DNA of 64,000 nucleotides from Neoechinorhynchus agilis (Eukaryota; Acanthocephala). Each line of letters opens with the position of its first letter. Positions within the stretch are counted from its first letter, which is position 1. Positions 57,101 to 64,000 of this stretch are shown here, piece after piece. Below the pieces are notes generated by a model. It did no database searches. It worked only from the letters and a program-made list of their open reading frames with translations, and had not been told where the DNA came from. The stretch covers positions 1,860,001-1,924,000 of the forward strand of contig CM121342.1 in assembly GCA_051530055.1 (NCBI GenBank). The letters run 5' to 3'. The translations under genes and the position numbers were made by a program.

Positions 57101-57581
57101 CATCTAAGGGCTTCATCCCTAAGACCTTCACAATCTGTCCTTGCATAACTAGAAAGTGAGGATTATTGGTGTCCATTCCCTGACTGGCCAACGTCTCCCA
57201 CAAAACCTTATTAGTAACCACTGATCCGGCGATTGTGAGTTTGGACTGGCCGCGAGTGTCCACCATCCTCGTGATTGAGAGTTCATTAAGGTGTTTGTAG
57301 GCAAATGGACGATCTTTAACTTCGCTCATATCGAACACTACGGTCACCGCGGCTGATTCAACTCCACCAGTGCCGTGTTTGTAGATAAGATCACGCAGGT
57401 TCTGGGCTCGCATTTGAGTTGTGCTAGCCATTCCTAGCGTAAAGCATATGCCGTCCAGAATATTCGATTTTCCCGTTCCGTTCAAACCAGTGATTGCGTT
57501 AAAATGCTCGTCAAATGGACCGATCTCAGTTCGCTGAGGATACGATTTGAAGCCGTCCAAGATAACCTTCTTTATATGCAT
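54114..57581 (-). CDS. SMC2: Condensin subunit SMC2
   Basis: The ATPase arm of condensin that, with SMC4, compacts mitotic chromosomes. Single uninterrupted frame of 1155 residues from ATG MHIKKVILDGFKSYPQRT, a length typical of SMC2 (human 1197). N-terminal head: Walker A GLNGTGKSNILDGICF (Thr where most SMC2s have Ser) and the Q-loop region HFLVMQGQIVKVL. Coiled coil about 170-500; hinge about 510-660 with YGPIISLFQV and GGSVNRN at its end; second coiled coil to about 1000. C-terminal head: signature LSGGQRSL and Walker B PVYFLDEIDAALD. An acceptor TTTTCATAG lies about 30 bases upstream of the ATG. A gene of this size without introns is notable beside its multi-exon neighbours. Confidence 0.95.
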   Translation of the reverse strand: MHIKKVILDGFKSYPQRTEIGPFDEHFNAITGLNGTGKSNILDGICFTLGMASTTQMRAQNLRDLIYKHGTGGVESAAVTVVFDMSEVKDRPFAYKHLNELSITRMVDTRGQSKLTIAGSVVTNKVLWETLASQGMDTNNPHFLVMQGQIVKVLGMKPLDVLRLIDTTAGTSVYNSKKDIVMRVIERKDTKLSEITTLMSENIGPELGRIQKDRQVFDELQEVEREIAKVERKVMLGRYVTANEELSNVQIEVEKVDERLKSIRDEKPGILNEIEKCKREKESMRMKETNDDKYKEASEIVRKALKSQCQAESKVSSLKNTIETELENLRSIEEECAIVCGKMDAQSKPYEKVCSDLDATETVYNQLMEEVRRCENARKAAKTGQVVDSDDGSIVTLNAYLLKLKTQLNEIEKIRARLQTRLQRLNENIDVNMTKKRRSSLRPEELRGRLVALESSLKEVSERLNQIDRDNPLSAKELTCELGELRREASSLESKLDSSYEFRYDNPEPGFDRTQRVYGPIISLFQVKEHNKFARAIETIAKARLFNVVVDRMETAKLLLKRGGLRGRVTFVPLDTIQPRCLSDRVIKTAEEECGGQVWPAVQLVHVDDLRLAGVMEWVFGSSFVCSDLATANKIAFDRRIGSFAVTLDGDEANPAGILSGGSVNRNHELCLDAEMRRFPLRKRLCDVQNRIAKLDNDLSKRQQCDQLRMELEKKRSDIEVELADIRNRIEFSEEEVIARLQKELKECKNEFDEVTNRRLDLVKRVQEAENGLIGESSEADLKRLINEKTKVGEKLEQIRSSRDALRVEIEVHRIQLESMETDKQKIKETMECAKVGLKEAIAELEKRQLYYKQARSQVDEIEATKTAQNQKLSSLIVCIDNLMKKRKNCETAEHETELELVRLKEDLDAKKEFVRRFLKSNKWVLEELEKADLDEIKITFREMVNLEKDLSRRHSELQKIVDLKSIHLLEDREREYRELTFRKDVVISDRNKITGMVSSWDYYRVDAVTRCWRKVNEDFGKIFSSLLKGATAELYIPGRGILLDDGLGIRVGFEGRWKDSLQELSGGQRSLAALSLILAMLRYNPAPVYFLDEIDAALDLAHTENIGKMIRTFFKDAQFIVVSLKNGMFENANVLLKTCFKDGISSVKRTARSQ

Positions 57582-57880
57582 TAAGATTACCAATTAAAAA
57601 TCGAGGAGTCTATGAAAATCGCAAATGCCCAAAATTCTGACTGGTCACGACGAGTGACGTATATCGCACTCACAATAATTCTTTTTAGCTTAAGAGCGCT
57701 ATCGTAAAGTATAAAATGTGATTATGTTGTTTTTAAGATGCTTTTACTCTTAAAATTCTGGTTTGGCTCCTCGTCAAAATCACCCTTTTTAGATTACGAG
57801 CTACTAAAATGTTTTTGTTGAAGCCTCTTTTTTTTAATTGAGCGAAACTGCTTTATTTTTCCCTATGGAAACGATCATCC
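57582..57880. other. Spacer between SMC2 and CCAR1
   Basis: 299 bases between the CCAR1 stop and the SMC2 start on the same strand. It holds the acceptor used for SMC2; no other feature is seen. Confidence 0.35.
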
Positions 57881-60800
57881 TTATTCCTTCTGTTCGTCGC
57901 TTCCTTTAAATACGTCCAACCAGATTTTCCGGATTGCCTGCTTTGCCTCCAGGTATGCTTCCTTGTATTGTTCTCCTGATGAGTCTTCATTTGCCAACAC
58001 TTTCTTCAAATCGCTTACAGTTTCGCCAAGACGATCCAACTCCTTTTCGGACTGTCTTAGATTTATCCTTTCAGAACGAAGCTCACCCTCCAGCTCCTGT
58101 ACCTTAAGCTCAAGCTCTCCAATCAACTGATCTTTTATTTTCACAGATTCCAACGTGCGATCCATTTCAATAAGTTCGTTTTGGTATTCAATCGTGCAAC
58201 CATTCACTAGAGCTCCTTCATTAGACGTCTTTGCGAGTGATGCCAATCTTTGTTCCATTTTCATGACAAATTGAGCAGGTTCCTCGCCTTCTCGAAACTC
58301 ACACATCTTCTTCTCCTCCTGGTCAGCCACATCCGTGACATTTCTATAATAGAACCTATCAGCGCCATTCGATTGAGCACAAACTCGTTTCACAGTCGCA
58401 TCAATCTCTGCTCTGGTCATTGGGTACTCACTGATGGTCAAAATTGAACTAAGATCCGTTTGACTAAGGTATCGCTTCTTATGTCTGTCAAAGAACGATA
58501 TAGCGAATAAAACTTTCGGTAGCTTTGTGGAATACGTTGAAGCAGTCTCTATTACGTATCCGTATGGATTTAAGCGTCGTTTAAGTGGTGGTGAAGAATC
58601 AGTCTTTATCGATCCTGGACGTTTTCTATTTCCATCACCTTTGATACACTGAACTTTACTAAGAACTTGAGCGATCGATTGCGCATGACAGGTACCTAAA
58701 AGACCATTGAGACACTCAGCGAACAAGTAAAGCTCAAAAGTCTGCTCTCTTGTACATTCCTTTTGGCCAAGAAGATCCGCTAGTGACCGTGTTGTTAAAA
58801 AGAAATTGCCGGATTTGGCTAAGCGACTGGCGTGGACCACCAACGACGGAGGATGTTTACTTAAATCGTACGCTGAACGAAGACTACCGCTCGTGGAATC
58901 GTCAATAATGATTGCATCGTCGTCTTTGATTACAGGAGTCTGCTTATTCTTAAACTCCTCCGCGTACATGTCACGCACTTGTTGCCATTCAGCATCATTC
59001 GCTGGCATCAGATTCCATACATCCGGGCACAAAAACGTCACCGTCTCCGGCCCTGAATCCCGTATGTACTCGAATTCTAGAAACTTTGTCCATCTTGAAC
59101 AACGACTCAAGTCCAATCCACTCAAATCCTTATCACATGCGTCCGTCCTCCGTGTATTTGCGGGGGTAGTGGGTAAACGAAATGAAGGGCTTCGATAAAG
59201 TTGTTTAAATGACATTTTTCCTAAATAGCTCAGATTGTTCTAAAAAAAGAGAGTTGCAATTTTTGTTTGGGTTTTCGATCCCAGAATTATCTTTGATTAA
59301 ATGCAACCAAAATCTCTCCAATATGCTGGACCTACAAAACGATGAACACCTACAAAAAATCTTTAAGTATATGTTCTTTGGTTACGAGAAAAATAGATAT
59401 TGATTTTTTAATTGAGAAATATTTCGTCCGTCTCGTCGGAGTTCTTCAGATTACTTGTAAGTTTTTTAAATAAGTGACTTCGACACGAAGATCAATAAAA
59501 AAATTTTATAATCACCAAAGAACACATAATTGAACAACTTAACAAAAATCTTAAAATTGTGTTTGTGTGTGCGCTCGCGAGATCCGTAATGATCCACATG
59601 ATAAAAGGATTAAAAGATGAAATTTAAATATGATGAAAAATTTTAAGAAATGAAATTAAAAAAAAGAAGTTATATATCCCAAAATACTTGATTATGAGTA
59701 ATTCTAAATCGTGAATTTACAAAAAAAGTGCGAGCTAGAGCACACCTTTTTCTAATTTGGGTGTGGTAAATTAATAGTGCTAACTATTCGATTTTTAATA
59801 AGTGAAATTTAAAAAGGGATGTGAACTCGATCTTATTTTCTCGTTCACAGATTGAGAATAATAATGATAACACATTTAAAAAGAACGTATTTTTAATATC
59901 TCTCAAATATTTTATTTGAGGTCCGATGCGGTGAAACCTCACAAATACTTTTTTATTTTGTAAGTGAGAACTTACCTATGATGATAATATTCATTAAAAA
60001 CGTTCCAAAGCGGTCGAAGACAAAAACAACAATATCCAATTTAATCAATAACCCCAGTAGACCTCCCATATCGACACAAGAAAGAAGGGCGATGCGACAT
60101 ACTGCATCGCGTTCTGAATAAAATTACAAAATTACTCGGACACTCATGTCCTTACTTTTATATTAACGATTCGACTTCTCCAAATTAAAATTCAGAAAAA
60201 AATATATAAGCTAGAGCCTATTTACTCTTGACCAGAACACGATTGATCAATTATCATCAGGTTTGTTTATAAAATGTAGGATTTTCAGGCGTATTTCTCA
60301 ATGCGAGTCCAAGTGGAAGATTAAAAGAAAAAAGTTATGGTGCATTTACCTAAAATAGGAGCACAATTGTTAGAATGCCGCCAAAAAGCAAAAAAAAAGT
60401 TTAGCTTCGTCTTCATAACACCCACCTTTTGCCTGATTGGAAAATATTCCCCCATGACGGACTCCTGTATCTACATGTCCTTATTGCAGTATTCACTAAA
60501 GTTCCCAAATTAGCTGGATCTGCACCATCCAATTCTGGATCCCAGTATCCTCCAATGGCAACCACGTCCTCTCTAGCATTTTTAGATCTTCTATAGCCTA
60601 ACAAATACTTGATCAAGTGGCTCTGGTGTATTTTTCCACTGGCACTGCTACCGGATCCATTTTCATGTTCGCATAAATCACAAACTTCTCGATGCATTTG
60701 ACAAACGTCTGGTATTTCCAAGAGCATCACCTTTACGTGGTGTCGAAGACACTTTGGTTCTTGAATATCCCCGGAAACCATGGAACAAGGTCGATCAACT

Positions 60801-61066
60801 AAATCACGATCCATAATATGATACCGACATGGACCTGTTAGTAGAGTAACTGCGGTCTTTTTACCCATTTGCTTATAGCTAAGGTTCATCCTGATGAACG
60901 TACTCGGTAAATATATCCTCGGGAACCGGAAACGAAGACTATTTGCGTTTAGATAGGTTTCGTCGTTTGTAACTATCAGACGCGGCAAACAGATTGAATC
61001 CTCTGCTGGATCAGCTCTTTGTCGTCGGCTTGAACTTCGACGTATCAAAGGTGAGCGACGTCTCAT
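57881..61066 (-). CDS. CCAR1: CCAR1/DBC1-family transcription and apoptosis regulator
   Basis: Nuclear coactivator family (CCAR1/CCAR2). The 5' part (61066 to about 60478) encodes an Arg/Ser N-terminus (RRRSPLIRRSSSRR), then RIYLPSTFI, CRYHIMDRD, KVMLLEIPDV and AIGGYWDPELDGADP...TAIRTC, the conserved CCAR block before the DBC1 domain. The 3' part (about 59239-57881) continues DLSGLDLSRC and FLCPDVWNLMP, then HPPSLVVHASRLAKSGNF, an EF-hand-like region (ISFFDRHKKRYLSQTDL) and a C-terminal coiled coil. The parts meet at TAIRTC / DKDLSGLDLS by homology. The ~1.2-kb gap must be an intron, but no in-phase canonical pair fits that point; acceptor TTTTTTTAG at 59240 would add about 40 residues. The family's N-terminal S1-like region is missing. 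Confidence 0.82.
59372..59524. mobile_element. Fold-back element with hammerhead-like arm (copy C)
   Basis: Perfect 10-base ends TGTTCTTTGG / CCAAAGAACA. The left half contains on the minus strand (59419-59449) CTGAAGA, AC, TCCG...CGGA, C, GAAATATTT. It lies within the CCAR1 intron. Same family as the 50.6- and 51.0-kb copies. Confidence 0.65.
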
Positions 61067-61084
61067 CTTAAAAAAATAGAAATG
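61067..61084 (-). promoter_or_regulatory. Acceptor-like site abutting the CCAR1 start
   Basis: On the minus strand ATTTCTATTTTTTTAAG ends at the ATG of CCAR1, 47 bases after the ANKZF1 stop. It could serve trans-splicing in an operon, or cis-splicing from the GTGAGT donor at 61137 that lies inside the last ANKZF1 codons. Confidence 0.55.
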
Positions 61085-61113
61085 TGATCAACGAACAAAG
61101 TGAAATAAAATGA

Positions 61114-62886
61114 TCACTTTTTGCGATGAGCACTCACGCATTCTACGCCACAAAACGAAAGGTCATTCGAACCATAAAAGAACCATTCAGATTCGTCGTC
61201 ACATAAACCTTTACCACATTGAGCACATAGATTCTTTGCTTTTTGTTCAATTTTCTTCTTCTTTTTTCGCCGAGGATTCGTTTTAGCCTTTTGCTTAGGA
61301 ATAATAGAGATTTCGTCTTCAACACCCGCAACAACCTTAATAACGACACATTCTACTTTCTTAAGTTTTGAGGTTGACTTCATTTGTGGAATTTTTGTTG
61401 GCGGCGGTGGCGATGGTAATGGCGGCGGCGGCGGCGGCGGCGACGGTGTAAGTACAATGGCATCCAGCGGTGTGTTTACTACACGTTCGTCCAACTTGGC
61501 CTCTTGAATCCAAAACAGCGGGCATTTAACAATCCGATCAAAGCATTCCTTCAACGCAGATAGATTTGGATATCGTGATTTTGTGAACATTGGTGCTTTC
61601 CTCAATCTGTCATCTTTTCTTCCAATCCCTATTGATTCATATATCCAATCGTTTAAATGTGGTGGATGTCTTGTGAATATTAATTGACAACAAGCAACAT
61701 CATCCTGAATTGATGTAAGAAAAGTTCGAATTTTCTAAAAAAAGTTGTTTTACCAGAAATCAATAGAAGGTCATGTGAGCACATTACCTCTTTAAAACGT
61801 TGAAGATTTGCACGTCTTAAGGTAGCTCCTGCACTTTTAATACCCCGTTTACGATTGTCAGCCACGTCTTGAGCAAATCCTTGCTTACGTCTTAACTTCA
61901 CATCGTCCTATACCGTCCTCCCCGCATACAAGGACTTGTGATTTACGACATAGCTATGGAAGGAGGCGTGTCGTGTGATTTGTCCACTAACAAAATCCAA
62001 TACACCACCGGCAAAATGGCCGCTTTGGGTAACCAACATGATTACGATTACCTGAATGGATTTGAGGTGCTCAACTTCAACCGACTGTTTTTTAGGAAAT
62101 AGACATCGGTGAAGTCCAAAAGCAAGACGTTTATTGGTGAATTCACAAGGCGCCTCGATTAAATGGTCGCAGTGTTGAGGGAAAAAGTAGAAATAATTGA
62201 TTTGATCACATGGCCGTAAGTAGAAAGCGTAAACCTTATCATCATGGCAATCTCCAAGTCTTAATAGAAAGTTGTAAGTTCGGGGAAAAGTTTGAAATCC
62301 GATTGGTTTCGGAGTATTTATTGTCAGTTTTTTTTAAATAACGTGAACAAGATTGTGCGCATCCGAAAAACCAATCGGATTTAAAATTTTTTAAGCGCCA
62401 GAACTTACAACCATCAATGAACAATTCAATCCCCGTCAAATTTAATATAGAAAAAATCAAAAAGAAAAAGGTAAGAGATTGCCACACGTGTACACAGCTC
62501 AAACCAAGTCAAAAAGTCCACTCTTCCACCTTTTTCTTTCGCTTTAAACACAGCTTTTGCACGAGAAACCAAATCATGTTCATCGTTCCGAAAATGTTCC
62601 CTCTAAAAAGAATTGATTTGCCTTCTTTTTAAATATTTGATGTAATGCTCACCAATTCATCTCTTGTTGAAAACTCTAAGTTACAATGAGAACAAAGAAA
62701 CGAGTGGTCATAATCGAGCCATTCGTACGATGAAGTTCGACTTATGCACTGGCTCTTATTTGAACATTCTTGTTTTTCCTGATTATTGATGATTGAATCC
62801 AAAATCTGTTGAGCTTCGACGTCATACAGATTAAAACATATCACGGATCGTTCCTCAGAAACACCCCTCTTATCAAATGACGTCAT
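61114..62886 (-). CDS. ANKZF1: ANKZF1/Vms1-type peptidyl-tRNA endonuclease (ribosome quality control)
   Basis: Vms1/ANKZF1 frees stalled nascent chains from peptidyl-tRNA on 60S subunits. Exons: 62886-62653 (ATG after TTGTTCAG; ends in C2H2 half FLCSHCNLEFSTRDEL), 62602 to about 62500 (completes the finger, REHFRNDEH), about 62153-61947 (FGLHRCLFP, HFAGGVLD, FHSYV), 61895-61788 (LRRKQGFAQD, SAGATLRR) and 61734-61114. Introns of 50, 51 and 53 bases join in phase. These form the C2H2 finger and VLRF1 domain; the Gln of GFAQ aligns with the catalytic Gln of Vms1. The last exon has a Pro-run and Lys-rich linker where ankyrin repeats usually lie, then the C-terminal treble clef CAQCG...FCGVECVSAH. 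The donor of exon 2 is unresolved. The next intron holds a MITE. Confidence 0.82.
62271..62411. mobile_element. MITE, 141 bp, in an ANKZF1 intron
   Basis: Ends GTTGTAAGTTC / GAACTTACAAC are perfect inverted repeats. The inner pair AAATCCGATTGGTTT / AACCAATCGGATTT is shared with the larger MITE at 10705-10912. Confidence 0.8.
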
Positions 62887-62949
62887 CTGAACAACATCGA
62901 AAAATGAATGCAATTGCCAAAATGTGCTTTGATCTACGCTTCTTTCGTA

Positions 62950-63135
62950 TCTCTAGAGCATTTTTATGTATTTTTTGCGATAAGAAAATCAATCACTCTT
63001 CTCAATATTCTGTCCGTTTCATGTCTTACATATTTTTTTACAAACTTACAAAGTGAAGAAGCTCGACGATACGGAAGAATTATAGAGCATTTTATTTCAG
63101 TAACATTGAAGCATATTCTCTCGTTTTTTAATTAG
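62950..63135. mobile_element. Diverged fold-back copy (copy D)
   Basis: The left half has AATATTCTGTCCGTTTCATG and the right half TGAAGAAGCTCGACGATACG (63053 on), the same facing arrangement as the copy at 50.6 kb but more diverged. It starts about 60 bases upstream of the ANKZF1 start codon. Confidence 0.4.
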
Positions 63136-63174
63136 CTTTTGGCTCGTTCATTTTTTCATAAGTGAGCAAATTTC

Positions 63175-64000
63175 TATGAATTATTCTATTTTTTTGAAGT
63201 CCGGTTTGCTTGTAACTTTTATTCTGTATTTTTTAAGTGTGGCCTTTTTTTACAGCTGATAATTTTCCTATTAGGCACAAAGCCCGTCACCGATATCTTG
63301 GACGAGGGAAGTGCATGAAATCACACTTGATACCCTGCTGAACCATCACACGGTTACGAGTTTGTTCGCATCGTTCCGCATCGTCGGATATCTTCCCCAA
63401 GGAGGCGGGGTTCCCTTCGTCGAGGCATTTCGCCCCCTTGGTTGTTCGTCATTGGCGGAAATGGACATTGAACCCTTTAGACCAAACTGGGATCAGAGCT
63501 TTTAGTCCACTTGACCACCGCTAACACAACTACGAAATGTACAAACTCTACCATTTAATTTCTTAATTTTGGGCCAATTAAATTATTCTATTTTTGAACG
63601 GTTTGCTTGTAACTTTTATTCTGTATTTTAAGTGTGGCCTCTTTTTTACAGCTGATAATTTTCCTATTAGGCACAAAGCCCGTCACCGATATCTTGACGA
63701 GGGAAGTGCATGAAATCACACTTGATACCCTGCTGAACCATCACACGGGTTACGAGTTTGTTCGCATCGTTCCGGATCGTCGGATATCTTCCCCCAAGGA
63801 GGCGGGGTTCCCCTCTGTCAACGCATTTCGCCCCTCTTGGTTGTCTTGGGTCATTGGCGGAAATGGACATTGAACCCTTTAGACCAAACTGGGACTGAGC
63901 TTTTAGTCCACTTGACCACCTCAACACAACTACGAAATGTACAAACTCTACCAATTTTAATTTTTTAATTTTGGGCCAATTGAATTATTCTATTTTTTTT
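63175..64000. repeat. Tandem repeat, ~395-bp unit, two copies plus start of a third
   Basis: GTTTGCTTGTAACTTTTATT recurs at about 63206 and 63601, and the following ~380 bases are nearly identical, with small indels. The window ends in the start of a further copy. On the minus strand a unit holds a 95-codon frame with NDPRQPRGAKCVDRGEP and QQGIKCDFMHFP. The latter block recurs at about 6.65 kb, so the unit probably derives from a retroelement that I cannot name. Confidence 0.75.

Noticed and set aside
54763-57107. Plus-strand frames of 60-107 codons within the SMC2 region
   Set aside because: They are antisense shadows of the uninterrupted SMC2 frame and contain no recognised domain.
61067-61137. 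Single gene fusing ANKZF1 to CCAR1
   Set aside because: Not adopted as the main model. The ANKZF1 frame already ends with a treble clef and stop matching the family's C-terminus, so two adjacent genes fit better. The alternative is recorded as a finding.
1-64000. CRISPR array, operator or bacterial-type promoter signals
   Set aside because: The tandem repeats have no unique spacers, and genes show introns, splice sites and animal-specific proteins, so the sequence is not prokaryotic.
1-64000. tRNA or rRNA genes
   Set aside because: By eye I found no convincing tRNA cloverleaf or rRNA segment. A tRNAscan-SE or Infernal run would be needed to exclude them.

Overview
This window is animal nuclear DNA. 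It holds compact, mostly AT-rich genes with very short introns (43 to 143 bases where I could place both ends), conserved metazoan proteins, and a heavy load of decayed retroelements. Nearly every start codon I could fix has a pyrimidine-rich ...AG 3' splice-acceptor-like site 0 to 50 bases upstream, and four abut the ATG directly. With the short introns and a 47-base gap between two same-strand genes, this points to a lineage with spliced-leader trans-splicing. A nematode is my first guess; other trans-splicing animals such as rotifers are not excluded. No species is assigned.

Layout. 0-5 kb: a 5'-truncated LINE and fragments of two other retroelement families. 5.4-7.7 kb: a monothiol glutaredoxin-3 (PICOT) gene and a small unknown gene. 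8.1-12.4 kb: a fold-back element, then Integrator subunit 8, split by an 826-base gap that holds a MITE and a stem-loop. 12.5-17.2 kb: a fold-back element, a Penelope-like reverse-transcriptase remnant, a membrane-anchored METTL24-like methyltransferase and an unknown gene. 17.3-31.2 kb: a transposon-rich stretch with a broken ARID-domain fragment and one probable host gene (23.1-24.0 kb). 31.9-33.5 kb: an F-box/WD40 protein. 35.0-36.6 kb: an unrecognised protein built on six G-Y-x-x-R-Y-R-x-S repeats. 37.0-39.3 kb: the ER chaperone HSP90B1/GRP94, ending in KDEL. 40.0-49.8 kb: about 32 tandem copies of a ~302-base satellite. 50.0-50.4 kb: ribosomal protein eS24. 52.1-53.4 kb: the TFIIH/CAK subunit MAT1. 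54.1-57.6 kb: condensin SMC2. 57.9-61.1 kb: a CCAR1/DBC1-like gene. 61.1-62.9 kb: an ANKZF1/Vms1 homologue, reassembled here from about six exons. 63.2-64.0 kb: a tandem repeat of ~395 bases.

The host genes are housekeeping functions: transcription and snRNA processing (INTS8, MAT1, CCAR1), chromosome structure (SMC2), translation and ribosome rescue (eS24, ANKZF1), ER folding (HSP90B1) and Fe-S handling (GLRX3). ANKZF1, CCAR1 and SMC2 lie head to tail on the minus strand and could be one co-transcribed cluster.

The least explained signals are the satellite with a conserved hairpin in each unit, the repeat protein at 35-36.6 kb, and a recurring hammerhead-ribozyme-like motif (CTGANGA, one extra base, short stem, GAAATAT) tied to Penelope-like remnants and fold-back elements. 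Several conserved genes need a one-base frame change, so residual indel errors in the assembly should be considered.
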